Shown here: positions 8,204 to 16,713 of the stretch, piece by piece
Position numbering within the stretch: the stretch's first letter is position 1
Layout: the number at the start of each line of letters is the position of its first letter
Origin: Halomonas sp. 25-S5
GTDB taxonomy: Bacteria > Pseudomonadota > Gammaproteobacteria > Pseudomonadales > Halomonadaceae
Assembly: GCF_029889845.1 (NCBI RefSeq)
Contig: NZ_JARANV010000010.1
Location: forward strand, 1 to 64,000
Direction of reading: 5' to 3'
Length of the DNA stretch: 64,000 nt
The notes under the pieces: model-generated
The model's input: the letters and a program-made list of their open reading frames with translations, nothing else
Told to the model about the DNA's origin: nothing
Databases searched by the model: none
Program-made: the position numbers and the translations under genes

Positions 8204-11200
8204 TCAGTAGCCGGCGGGCGTCTCACCCATCTCCCGCTCCAGGCGGCGGGCCACGTCGCCCGGTGAGCCGGTGCGCCGCGCCAGCAGGTCGTAGGCCACC
8301 GGGACGACGACGAGGGTGAAGAGGGTGGCGGCGGCCAGGCCGCAGAGGATCACGGTGCCGATCACCAGCCGGGTCTCGGCGCCGGCGCCGCTGGAGACGA
8401 TCAGCGGCACGGCGCCGGCCATGGTGGTCACCGCGGTCATCACGATGGGGCGCAGCCGCGTCACGGCGGCCTCCACCAGCGCCTCGTGGAAGTCCATGCC
8501 CTGGTCGCGTAGCTGGTTGGCGAACTCCACGATCAGGATGCCGTTCTTGGCGGCGAGCCCGACCAGCATCACCAGCCCCACCTGGCTGTAGATGTTCAGC
8601 GACTGTCCGGTGAGGTAGAGCCCCAGCAGGGCACCGCAGATCGCCAGGGGCACGGTGAGCATGATCACGAAGGGGTGCACGAAGCTCTCGAACTGCCCGG
8701 CCAGTACCAGGAAGACCACCAGGATGCCCAGCCCCAGCAGGAAGCCGGTGGCGCCGCTGGCCTCCTGGTAGTCCCGGGAGGCGCCCTTGAGGTCGGTCTG
8801 GGCCTCGGGCGGCAGGATCTCGTCCACCGTGGCCTCCAGGTACGCCAGTGCCTCGCCGAGCGGATAGCCGCTTTCCAGGTCGGCCTGCAGGGTGATGGCG
8901 CGCAGGCGGTTGAAACGGTTGAGGGTGCTGGGTCCGGCGAAGTCGCGCAGTGTCACCAGGTTGCCCAGGGGAATCAGCTCGCCGGTGCGCTGCGAGCGGA
9001 CCCGGATGTTCTCCAGGGCGGAAGGGCTGGGTCGGGCACCGGGTTCCCCCTCGAGGATCACGTCGTACTCTTCGCCGTCGTCCACGTAACGGGTCACGCT
9101 GCGCCCGCCCAGCAGTGTCTCCAGGGTTCGGCCGATCTCCGTGACGGTGACCCCCAGAGCGGCGGCGCGGGGGTAGTCGATGTCCACGCGCAGCTGGGGC
9201 TGGTTCTCCTCGTAGTCGCTGTCCAGGCCGGTCAGGCGCGGATTGTCCGCGCGGATGTGCGCCATCAGGGTATCGCGCCACTCGGCCAGTTGCTCATAGG
9301 TGCCGCCGCCCAGCACGAACTGCACGGGCTTCTCGACGCTTGCCCCGAAGCCCTGGCGCATGACCGGGAAGGCACGCACGCCGGGCAGGTCGCCGAGCGT
9401 CTGGCGGACCTCGTCCATGATCGCCCAGGCCGATCGCCGGCTGCCCCAGTCGGCCAGGTTGACGATCACGAAGCCGCCGTTGAAGTTCTCGATGTTGCCC
9501 CAGCCGCGCGGCGCGCGGACCACCACGCGCTCGATCTCCCCGGTGTCGACCATGGGCAGCAGCCGGGCCTCGATCTCGTCCATGTAGTCGAGCATGTAGT
9601 CGTAGGTGGCGCCGGGCGGTCCGTTGACCAGCACCCAGAAGTTGCCGCGATCCTCCCGGGGGGTGTACTCGTTGGGCAGCTCGCCATTCAGCCATACCAT
9701 GCCGCCGATGATGCCGAGAAACAGCGCCAGTACCAGCAGGCGCAGCCTGAGGACCCGCTCGAGCAGCCGGCGGTAGACGCAGCGCGAGTGTTCCAGCACC
9801 CACTGCACGGCGTGGGCCAGGCGACCCTCGTGCATGTCGGCCTTGAGGATCTTGGAGGCCATCATCGGCGTCAGGGTCAGCGCCAGCAGGCTGGAGATGG
9901 CCACGGCCGCGGCGAGCGTCAGGGCGAACTCCGAGAAGAGCCGGCCGATGTCGCCCTGCAGGAAGCTCAGCGGCACGAACACCGCGATCAGCACCAGGGT
10001 GGTGGCGATCACCGCGAAGGCGATCTGGCGGGTGCCGCGGAAGGCCGCCACCAGCGGCGTCTCGCCGTGGTCGTGCATGCGCCGGTGGATATTCTCCAGC
10101 ACCACGATAGCATCGTCGACGATCAGCCCGATGGCCAGCACCAGCGCCAGCAGGGTCAGCAGGTTGAGGGTGAAGCCCATCACTGCCAGGGCGGCGAAGG
10201 TGCCGATCAGGGCGATGGGTACCGTGACCCCGGGGATCAGGGTGGTGCGCAGGTTGCCGAGGAACAGGAAGATCGCCACCACCACCAGGCCCATGGCGAT
10301 GAACAGGGTCTGCACCACCTGGGTGATGGCGCCCTGCACGAACACCGAGGAGTCGAAGTTCAGCGAGAGCGACATGCCCTCGGGCAGGCTGTCCTGCACG
10401 CGCGCCATCTCGGCCTGGACCCCCTCGGAGATCTCCAGCACATTGGCGGTGGACTGCTTCATCATGCCCAGCCCCACCATGGGCGTCCCGTTGCCGCGGA
10501 AGATGGTGCGCTCCTCCACGGCACCGATCTCCACCCGGGCCACATCGCCCAGGCGCACCAGGTAGCCGTCGCGGCCCTGGTCGAGGACCAGGCGGCGGAA
10601 ATCCGCGGGGGTGGCGAAGTTGCGCGGCAGGCGCACGATGAACTGGCGCTCGCGCGACTCGATGGCCCCGCCGGGCAGCTCGACGTTCTCGGCGCGCAGG
10701 GTATCCTCCACGTCGCCGGCGGTCAGGTCGCGGGCCGCCAGGGCATCGGCATTCAGCCACACCCGCATGGCGTACTCGCGTCCCCCGCCGACGCGGACCT
10801 GGGAGACCCCGGGGAGCACCGAGAAGCGGTCCACCAGGTAGCGGTTGGCATAGTCGGTGAGTTCGGCCATGGAGAAGCCCGCACCGGACAGCGACAGCCA
10901 GATCACCACATCGGAGCTGGAATCAGCCTTCTGCACCTCCGGCGGGTCCGCTTCCTCGGGCAGGTTGTCCAGCGAGCCCGAGATGCGGTCGCGGATGTCG
11001 TTGGCGGCTGCGTCGATGTCCATGTCCAGGCCGAACTCCACGCGGATGCTGGAGCGGCCGTCCTCGCTGGAGGAGGAGATCACCTCGATGCCGGAGACGC
11101 CGGAGATGCGATCTTCCAGCACCTGGGTGATGCGTGTCTCGACCACGCTGGCCGAGGCACCGGGGTAGCGGGTGTCGATACCGACCACCGGCGGGTCGAT

Positions 11201-11317
11201 GGAGGGGTATTCCTGCAGCGGCAGGCGCTGCAGGGCGAGCAGCCCGAAGGCCACGATCAGCGCGGCCAGCACCACCGCCAACACCGGTCGCTGGACGGAA
11301 ACGTCGGAGAGGCGCAT
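8204..11317 (-). CDS. RND multidrug efflux permease (HAE1 family)
   Basis: Inner-membrane proton-driven exporter, 1037 residues, with the usual layout: helix 1 at the N-terminus, a large porter loop, helices 2-6, a second loop and helices 7-12. The proton-relay aspartate pair is in GLIVDDAIVVLENIHR (about 400-415). It closely resembles AcrB/MexF/MdtB-type pumps. Its start overlaps the stop of the membrane fusion protein gene, so the two form one operon. No outer-membrane TolC-like gene lies next to it, so it presumably uses one encoded elsewhere. Substrates cannot be predicted. Confidence 0.95.
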   Translation of the reverse strand: MRLSDVSVQRPVLAVVLAALIVAFGLLALQRLPLQEYPSIDPPVVGIDTRYPGASASVVETRITQVLEDRISGVSGIEVISSSSEDGRSSIRVEFGLDMDIDAAANDIRDRISGSLDNLPEEADPPEVQKADSSSDVVIWLSLSGAGFSMAELTDYANRYLVDRFSVLPGVSQVRVGGGREYAMRVWLNADALAARDLTAGDVEDTLRAENVELPGGAIESRERQFIVRLPRNFATPADFRRLVLDQGRDGYLVRLGDVARVEIGAVEERTIFRGNGTPMVGLGMMKQSTANVLEISEGVQAEMARVQDSLPEGMSLSLNFDSSVFVQGAITQVVQTLFIAMGLVVVAIFLFLGNLRTTLIPGVTVPIALIGTFAALAVMGFTLNLLTLLALVLAIGLIVDDAIVVLENIHRRMHDHGETPLVAAFRGTRQIAFAVIATTLVLIAVFVPLSFLQGDIGRLFSEFALTLAAAVAISSLLALTLTPMMASKILKADMHEGRLAHAVQWVLEHSRCVYRRLLERVLRLRLLVLALFLGIIGGMVWLNGELPNEYTPREDRGNFWVLVNGPPGATYDYMLDYMDEIEARLLPMVDTGEIERVVVRAPRGWGNIENFNGGFVIVNLADWGSRRSAWAIMDEVRQTLGDLPGVRAFPVMRQGFGASVEKPVQFVLGGGTYEQLAEWRDTLMAHIRADNPRLTGLDSDYEENQPQLRVDIDYPRAAALGVTVTEIGRTLETLLGGRSVTRYVDDGEEYDVILEGEPGARPSPSALENIRVRSQRTGELIPLGNLVTLRDFAGPSTLNRFNRLRAITLQADLESGYPLGEALAYLEATVDEILPPEAQTDLKGASRDYQEASGATGFLLGLGILVVFLVLAGQFESFVHPFVIMLTVPLAICGALLGLYLTGQSLNIYSQVGLVMLVGLAAKNGILIVEFANQLRDQGMDFHEALVEAAVTRLRPIVMTAVTTMAGAVPLIVSSGAGAETRLVIGTVILCGLAAATLFTLVVVPVAYDLLARRTGSPGDVARRLEREMGETPAGY

Positions 11318-12408
11318 CAGCCGTTGGCCTCTGCATCGTCACGCCCGCGGCGCAGCAGCTCAGGGATGCTGGTGTCGTCATCGAGGACCCCCAGCAGGCG
11401 GGTGGGCTGGCCGTCGCGGACCCGCTCGGTGCCATGGGCGACTACCAGCTCACCGGCCGCGAGTCCCTCGAGCACCTCCACCTGGCCCTCACGGCGGGCA
11501 CCGATCACCACCTGGCGCCGTTCGACCCGGTACTGGTCCGTCTCGTCCAGCACCAGCACGAACTGACGTTCGCCCTGGGGGATCAACGCCGACTCGGGCA
11601 TCACCAGGGTCTCCCGCGGGGCGCGCTCGACCACGACCCGCATCAGCATGCCGGGCCGCAGGCGGTGATCGGGATTGTCGAGCGCGGCGCGCACCGTGAC
11701 GCTGCGGCTGACCGGGTCGACGCGCGCGCCGATGGTGGCGATCTCGCCCGCGAAGGTGGTGTCGGGATAGGCTCCGCTGGTGGCGGTCAATGGCAGGCCG
11801 GGCGCCACCTGGCCCAGGGCGAGCTCGGGCAGGGTGAAGTCGAGCTTCATGATGTCCAGCTTGTCCAGGGTGACCAGCTCCGTGCCCGGGGAGACGAGGG
11901 CACCGACGCTGACATTGCGAAAGCCCACCACGCCGTCGAAGGGGGCCTCGATGCGATAGTCGGCCAGCCGGGCCTCCAGGGCCTGGATCTGCGCCTCGGC
12001 CTGGCGCAACCGCGCCCGGGCATCCTCCACGTCGGCCCGCGGCGCCAGGTTGCGACTCTGCAGCTGTGCCAGGCGGTTCACCGCATTGCGGCGCTCGTCA
12101 CGCAGCGCCTGGGCGGCCCGCAGGTCGGCCTGGGCCTCGTCATCGGTCAGTCGCACCAGCAGCTGGCCGGCCTCGACGGTCTCGCCATCGCGGAAGTTCA
12201 GCTCGCGGATGGTGTCGGTGACGGTGGCCGAGAGCGTCACGCTCTCGTCGGCGTGCAGGGTGCCCAGGGCCTCGAGGGGATCGGACCAGGCCGCCAGGCT
12301 GGCACGGGCGGCGATCACCGCGGTGGGCTGCTGGGCAGCCAGCATCGGCGAAAGCATCAAGGCTGCCAGGCCGAGCAGCAGGAGCAGGCGAGGTCGCGAT
12401 GGAATCAT
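11317..12408 (-). CDS. RND efflux periplasmic adaptor (membrane fusion protein)
   Basis: Periplasmic adaptor, 363 residues, linking the RND pump to an outer-membrane channel. An N-terminal signal sequence (about residues 1-25) is followed by a lipoyl/hairpin region (VTDTIRELNFRDGETVEAGQLL), an alpha-hairpin rich in Ala, Arg, Glu and Gln (about 80-140), and beta-barrel and membrane-proximal domains. It is translated first and overlaps the pump gene. No local regulator is adjacent, but a paired TGTACA motif upstream may be an operator. Confidence 0.93.
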   Translation of the reverse strand: MIPSRPRLLLLLGLAALMLSPMLAAQQPTAVIAARASLAAWSDPLEALGTLHADESVTLSATVTDTIRELNFRDGETVEAGQLLVRLTDDEAQADLRAAQALRDERRNAVNRLAQLQSRNLAPRADVEDARARLRQAEAQIQALEARLADYRIEAPFDGVVGFRNVSVGALVSPGTELVTLDKLDIMKLDFTLPELALGQVAPGLPLTATSGAYPDTTFAGEIATIGARVDPVSRSVTVRAALDNPDHRLRPGMLMRVVVERAPRETLVMPESALIPQGERQFVLVLDETDQYRVERRQVVIGARREGQVEVLEGLAAGELVVAHGTERVRDGQPTRLLGVLDDDTSIPELLRRGRDDAEANG

Positions 12409-12535
12409 GGAGGGGTCGTTCTTGTCGGTGAGCGGTGAGCGGGCGTCCGGTCCGTCGGGTCGCTTCCCTGAAGCCTAAACGCCTGGGAGGGGAAGAGTGT
12501 GACAATATTGCACAAGCGTTCGAGGGCCTTTTGAA

Positions 12536-12552
12536 TGTACAAGACATGTACA
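12536..12552. promoter_or_regulatory. Paired TGTACA motif, possible operator between divergent genes
   Basis: TGTACA occurs at 12536-12541 and 12547-12552, 11 bases apart, so both copies lie on the same DNA face. The pair sits between the divergent RND operon and the flavoprotein gene. No known regulator was matched; the call rests on spacing and symmetry only. Confidence 0.3.
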
Positions 12553-12664
12553 GTTTTGGGAAGTCTGGAAGGCGGCCTGGCGCCGCCGCGACACCGGTCG
12601 GCGACGCGGCGACGGACTGCTAGAATGCGCGGCCTGGATCGATTCCCCGCGGGAGAGCAAGGTC

Positions 12665-13840
12665 GTGACATACGATGTGGTAGTGATCGGCGCCGGTGCC
12701 GCCGGGCTGATGTGTGCGCTGACCGCCGGCTACGCCGGACGGCGGGTGCTGGTGGTCGACCATGCCAACAAGGCGGGCAAGAAGATCCTGATGTCCGGCG
12801 GGGGGCGCTGCAACTTCACCCACCTGGCCTCGGGGCCGGCGAACTTCTATTCCGAGAATCCCTCTTTCTGCATTTCGGCGCTCAAGCGCTACCGCCCCGA
12901 GCATTTCGTCGAACTGGTGGATCGCCACGGCGTGGCGTACGTGGAAAAGACCCCGGGGCAGCTGTTCTGCGCCGACTCCTCGAAGGAGATTCTCCGGGTG
13001 CTGCTCACCGAATGCGACTGGGCCGGTGTCGATGTGCGCCTGAAGACCGCCGTCGAGGGCGTCGAACGGCGCGGGGAGGGCATGCGGCTGGCGACCTCGC
13101 TGGGGCCCATCGACTGCGGGGCCCTGGTGGTGGCGACCGGGGGGCTGTCGATCCCCACCATGGGGGCCAGTGGCTTCGGCTATGACATCGCCCGCCAGTT
13201 CGGACTGGCGGTCACCGAGACCCGGGCCGCCCTGGTGCCCTTCACCCTGACCTCGCAGTGGAAGGCGCGGGCCGAGGCACTGGCCGGGGTCAGCTGCGAG
13301 GTGGCGGCGACTTGCCGCGGGAAAACCTACCGCGAGCCGCTGCTCTTCACCCATCGCGGGCTCTCGGGGCCTGCCATGCTGCAGATCTCCAGTGTCTGGC
13401 AGCCCGGGGACACCCTGTCCATCGACCTGTTGCCGGGGTTCGATGCCTTCGAGGCGCTGTGCCGCGCCCGGCGCGAGACGCCCAAGCGGCGGCTTTCCAC
13501 CTGGCTGGGGGAGCATCTGCCGAAGCGCCTGGCTCAGGCGCTGGTCGAGTGGCATGACGACGACCGGGTGCTCGCCGAGTATGGTAACGCTCGCTTTCAG
13601 GCCTGGGCCGAGGTCCTCCACGCCTGGCGGGTCAAGCCCGCCGGCACGGAGGGCTGGCGGACCGCCGAGGTGACGATGGGGGGCGTGGATACCTCAGCGA
13701 TTTCGTCGCAGGACTTTTCGGTCAAGGAACTGCCCCAGCTGCGCTTCATTGGCGAGGTGCTTGACGTCACCGGCGAGCTCGGTGGCCACAACTTCCAGTG
13801 GGCTTGGGCCTCGGGGGTGGCCTGCGGTAATTCGCTATAG
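12665..13840 (+). CDS. NAD(P)/FAD-dependent oxidoreductase (HI0933/YhiN family)
   Basis: A 391-residue flavoprotein with the FAD-binding GAGAAGLMCALTAGYAG motif (about 10-26) and the family signature GKKILMSGGGRCNFTH (39-54). Near the C-terminus are TMGGVD and the second FAD segment GELGGHNFQWAWASG. It starts with GTG at 12665 behind AAGG and GGGAGAG. The family is conserved in bacteria and often annotated as aminoacetone oxidase or BaiN-like, but the true substrate is uncertain. TAGAAT at 12622-12627 could be its -10 box. Confidence 0.88.
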   Translation: MTYDVVVIGAGAAGLMCALTAGYAGRRVLVVDHANKAGKKILMSGGGRCNFTHLASGPANFYSENPSFCISALKRYRPEHFVELVDRHGVAYVEKTPGQLFCADSSKEILRVLLTECDWAGVDVRLKTAVEGVERRGEGMRLATSLGPIDCGALVVATGGLSIPTMGASGFGYDIARQFGLAVTETRAALVPFTLTSQWKARAEALAGVSCEVAATCRGKTYREPLLFTHRGLSGPAMLQISSVWQPGDTLSIDLLPGFDAFEALCRARRETPKRRLSTWLGEHLPKRLAQALVEWHDDDRVLAEYGNARFQAWAEVLHAWRVKPAGTEGWRTAEVTMGGVDTSAISSQDFSVKELPQLRFIGEVLDVTGELGGHNFQWAWASGVACGNSL

Positions 13841-13907
13841 CCTCCCTCGTCACCAGCGAATGCGGGGCGCGGCCGAGGCGGTGAGTTTGCCATCAGGCCG
13901 CCCGCGA

Positions 13908-14363
13908 TCAGAGGAGGCGCCCACCGGAAGCGATGGCCACGGTGGCCAGGCCCAGGATTAGGTTGATGCCGATCAGCCGGCGGATCTGCCCCAGTTGCTG
14001 GCCGCCCGCGGACCAGTTCTCGCCGGCCACGGCCCGACCCAGGCGCGGATAGGGGGCGAACCAGATGTGCAGGAAGATCGCCATCATCGCCAGCCCCGAC
14101 ACCAGCATCAGGTGGACATGGACGCCGGCGCTGCCCATGCCACCGAAGACCCCGAAGAGCATCCATAGCCCCGTCGCCAGCAGCACCACCACGGCGGCCC
14201 AGACCCATGGAAAGAAGCGCTGGAAAGCGCGGTACCAGAGGGTCAGGCGCTGGGGAGGTTCCAGCAGTTCCCCGGCCACCGGCCGCAGGATCATCCAGGC
14301 GAAGAACATGCCGCCGACCCAGATCACGGCAGCCAGGACATGCAGGGTGATGGCGAGGGACAT
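13908..14363 (-). CDS. CopD-like integral membrane protein
   Basis: About 151 residues with four predicted membrane helices, beginning MSLAITLHVLAAVIWVGGMFFAW. Histidines in helix 1 (HVLAAVIWVGG) and in the third segment (HVHLM) are typical of the CopD/DUF2269-like small membrane proteins. ATG at 14363 has AGGAG eight bases upstream; an in-frame start ten codons earlier lacks one. The family is linked to copper handling in some members, but nothing here shows that role directly. Confidence 0.75.
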   Translation of the reverse strand: MSLAITLHVLAAVIWVGGMFFAWMILRPVAGELLEPPQRLTLWYRAFQRFFPWVWAAVVVLLATGLWMLFGVFGGMGSAGVHVHLMLVSGLAMMAIFLHIWFAPYPRLGRAVAGENWSAGGQQLGQIRRLIGINLILGLATVAIASGGRLL

Positions 14364-14446
14364 GGCAGGGCTCCTGCGGGCGGTGAGGGACACGGCAGGT
14401 GAGCAGCGGAGCCGTGTCGTCGAACGGTGGACCAGGGACCAGCGGG

Positions 14447-14725
14447 TCAGTGCAGCAGTCGGCGGGCCCTCTTGACCAGCAGTGCCCCGGTGGTCAGGCG
14501 GCCCGCCAGGCGCACAACGCCGCCGGGGCGTCGCACGCCGCGGTAGAGCAGCATCGCGCCCACGGCCAGCAGCGGCGCCCTGAAGCGCACCAATGTGTGC
14601 CAGCCCCGGTCGATGGAACGGCTTGCCGACTGCCAGCGGCTGGCCGCTACCAGCAGGTCAATGCGTTGCTGCTCGATGGCGTGTTCGAGCTCGGCCTTGC
14701 GGGCCCGGCGGTCAGCGCGATTCAC
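14447..14725 (-). CDS. yqjK: YqjK-like protein
   Basis: Small basic protein of about 92 residues with a coiled N-terminal helix (ADRRARKAELEHAIEQQRID) and a central hydrophobic stretch. It is the third gene of the yqjD-yqjE-yqjK order. GTG at 14725 is preferred because GGAGG lies six bases upstream; it overlaps the end of yqjE. Function unknown; its place in the operon suggests a membrane-associated partner of YqjD and YqjE. Confidence 0.65.
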   Translation of the reverse strand: MNRADRRARKAELEHAIEQQRIDLLVAASRWQSASRSIDRGWHTLVRFRAPLLAVGAMLLYRGVRRPGGVVRLAGRLTTGALLVKRARRLLH

Positions 14726-15107
14726 GAGAGGCCTCCACCAGCTCGCGGTCACTGGCCAAGTGGCGCAGGGTGCCGGCCAGCAAGGTGCGGCGACGTGCCA
14801 GCTGTATCACCCTAAGGGCGAGCAAGCCCCCGCTGCCCAGCAGCACCAGAGCGCTTACCCCTATGGCCGCCAGGCGGTGGGTCTCCCAGAAGGCAACGAT
14901 AACAAGCGTGGTGAGCACGCCAATGCCCAGCATCAGCAGGATCAGGCTCAGACCGGCCAGCATCAGCAGGCCCATCAGCCGGGCGCGTTCCTCCTCGAGC
15001 TCGAGCACGGCGAGGCGCAGGCGTGTCTCGCCGATGGCGAGCAGGCTGCCGAGCAGTCGCTTGCCGGCAGCGAACAAGCGTTGAGCCGGTCCTTGGCTCG
15101 CCGACAT
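14712..15107 (-). CDS. yqjE: YqjE family (phage holin-like) membrane protein
   Basis: A 131-residue protein with an N-terminal amphipathic region (KRLLGSLLAIGETRLRLAVLELEEE) and two close hydrophobic helices (about 45-95), matching the holin-like superfamily III/YqjE group. It starts at the stop codon of yqjD. In enterobacteria YqjE accompanies the ribosome-associated membrane protein YqjD; its own role is not established. Confidence 0.8.
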   Translation of the reverse strand: MSASQGPAQRLFAAGKRLLGSLLAIGETRLRLAVLELEEERARLMGLLMLAGLSLILLMLGIGVLTTLVIVAFWETHRLAAIGVSALVLLGSGGLLALRVIQLARRRTLLAGTLRHLASDRELVEASRESR

Positions 15108-15439
15108 CAGCGCCGCCCGATGAGCATGCCGACGACCACCCCGACGCCAGCGCCGATGCCGATGCTGGTCCAGGGATTGTCGTGGACATAGCGGTCACAG
15201 GTCTCGGCCTGCTGGGTGACATTGTCGCGGGCTTCGCCGTAGAGGCGCTCTCCGCGGCTCTCGAGACGCTCGCGGGTATCCTTTATGCGCTTCTCGGCGC
15301 GCTCGCGCAGCTCCTTGATGTTGCCGCGGGAGTCATCGGCGGTGGCGTTGACCAGCTCCTCGATGGTCTGGGTGAGGTGGTGCAGATCTTCCTTGAGCTG
15401 CTGGGTGGATTCGCTGGTACGGGGAGTTCTATTGGCCAT
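15107..15439 (-). CDS. yqjD: YqjD/ElaB (DUF883) family membrane-anchored protein
   Basis: A 110-residue, mostly helical charged protein ending in a single glycine-rich membrane anchor (SIGIGAGVGVVVGMLIGRR). This is the layout of E. coli YqjD and ElaB, inner-membrane proteins that bind ribosomes in stationary phase. It is the first gene of a three-gene operon with tight overlaps, under a good sigma-70-like promoter at 15473-15500. In E. coli the family is under RpoS; no RpoS-specific feature was verified here. Confidence 0.88.
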   Translation of the reverse strand: MANRTPRTSESTQQLKEDLHHLTQTIEELVNATADDSRGNIKELRERAEKRIKDTRERLESRGERLYGEARDNVTQQAETCDRYVHDNPWTSIGIGAGVGVVVGMLIGRR

Positions 15440-15472
15440 CGGGGTCTTCCTCTGACGGTGAATGACAGGCCT

Positions 15473-15500
15473 AGCATAGCAGCCGGCGGGGCGACTTCAA
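15473..15500 (-). promoter_or_regulatory. Promoter of the yqjDEK operon
   Basis: On the minus strand, TTGAAG (complement of 15495-15500) is followed after 16 bases by TATGCT (complement of 15473-15478), about 34 bases before the yqjD start. The run-up is GC-rich apart from these boxes. Confidence 0.55.
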
Positions 15501-15521
15501 TGCATCTGACCTTGATCCGGG

Positions 15522-16565
15522 TCAGGGTTGGCGCTCAAGGCTGCTGGCGGAAAACAGCGGGTTGAGGCTGAACCCCAGGCTCAAGCGGTGGCTGCGCTGG
15601 TCGTAGTCGATCAGGCTTTCCCCGTAGCCGTAATAATACTGTACATGGCCGCGGATGCTGCTGAACAGGGGCCAGGAGTAGTCCATCTGGGTGCCCATGT
15701 TGCCGTCGCTGGGGTTGCCACGCAGCATCAGGCTGAGTTCGTTGTCGCCATTGAGCCGGTGGGCCAGGGTAACGTCGCCGTAGCCGAGGTACTTGTGGAT
15801 ATCGGGATTGTCGTCTTGCGCCTCCGACTCCGGGACGCGCCAGTGGGGCGCCAGGGTCAGGGCCCAGTCATCCTTGACGAAGGTGGACTCGAGGATCAGC
15901 CGGTTCCAGCTGCGTGACAGCGGGGCGGAGCGGCCGTTGGACTGATGGTTGAATGCCAGGCGGTTGTTGATGTTGGTCCAGCCCAGCAGTGACATGCGGT
16001 TCTCGAAGTCGATGAAGACTTCCGGCTCGTAGTTGGTCTCGCGAAAGGGCGAGGAGGCATCTGCGTTGAAGGCCTGCCACCAGCTGCGCTGGGTGTAGGC
16101 GAAGTTCAGGTCGCCGCCGTAGTCGCCGAACAGGTCCTCCACCAGGTTGAATTTGGCACTGAACTGGAATTTCATCTCCGCCCGGTCAGGCGAGCTGGGG
16201 TCGCTGATGTCGCGGAAGACCTCATTGTTCGGGCTGGCGTTGTAGCTCAACGGGAACCAGTAGTTACGCCGGTGGGTGGTAATGGCGAAGGGGTTGCGTG
16301 CCGATTCGCGTTCGAGCTGGCGTCGCTCGTCCACCGATTCCTCGAGCTCCTGGTCGGCATCCTTCTCGATGAGGGCGGCGGCCTGGGTGTTCTTGCCATC
16401 GGCCAGTTGCCGACGCAATTCCCCCATCTCCTCCTGCAGGGTGGCGATACGGGCCTCGATGGCCTTTCGCTCGGCCTCGCTCATCGGCTCGGCGGCCAGG
16501 GCGGTTGCGTTCAGGCCCGCCATCATCAGGATGGCAGCGAGCAGGGGAAATCGGGCAGACATCAT
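15522..16565 (-). CDS. pldA: Outer-membrane phospholipase A (OMPLA)
   Basis: Outer-membrane beta-barrel lipase that hydrolyses phospholipids misplaced in the outer leaflet. 347 residues with signal peptide (cleavage near ATALA-AEP), a charged coiled stretch (about 28-85) that is longer than in E. coli, then the barrel. The catalytic His and Ser lie in NHQSNGRS, and the catalytic Asn in SRSWNRL. SPFRETNYEPE and YGYGESLIDY are further OMPLA signatures. A start one codon later is equally possible. It is divergent from the mscK-type gene. Confidence 0.95.
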   Translation of the reverse strand: MMSARFPLLAAILMMAGLNATALAAEPMSEAERKAIEARIATLQEEMGELRRQLADGKNTQAAALIEKDADQELEESVDERRQLERESARNPFAITTHRRNYWFPLSYNASPNNEVFRDISDPSSPDRAEMKFQFSAKFNLVEDLFGDYGGDLNFAYTQRSWWQAFNADASSPFRETNYEPEVFIDFENRMSLLGWTNINNRLAFNHQSNGRSAPLSRSWNRLILESTFVKDDWALTLAPHWRVPESEAQDDNPDIHKYLGYGDVTLAHRLNGDNELSLMLRGNPSDGNMGTQMDYSWPLFSSIRGHVQYYYGYGESLIDYDQRSHRLSLGFSLNPLFSASSLERQP

Positions 16566-16713
16566 GGTCAGGCACCTGGTACAAGGTCAAAAGGCTGTTT
16601 CTATCACGCCAGTGCGGCAAGTCAACTGTGCCCCCGGGCGACAGGGCACCATTGCCATGCCGGCCCGGCGGGTCGAGAATCAGGATCGGGTTCATTATAA
16701 CCGAGGCCGCCCA

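Noticed and set aside
8675..11566. Very long plus-strand frame (963 codons) opposite the RND pump
   Set aside because: Composition is that of the antisense of a GC-rich membrane protein gene; the minus-strand RND protein is clearly the real gene.
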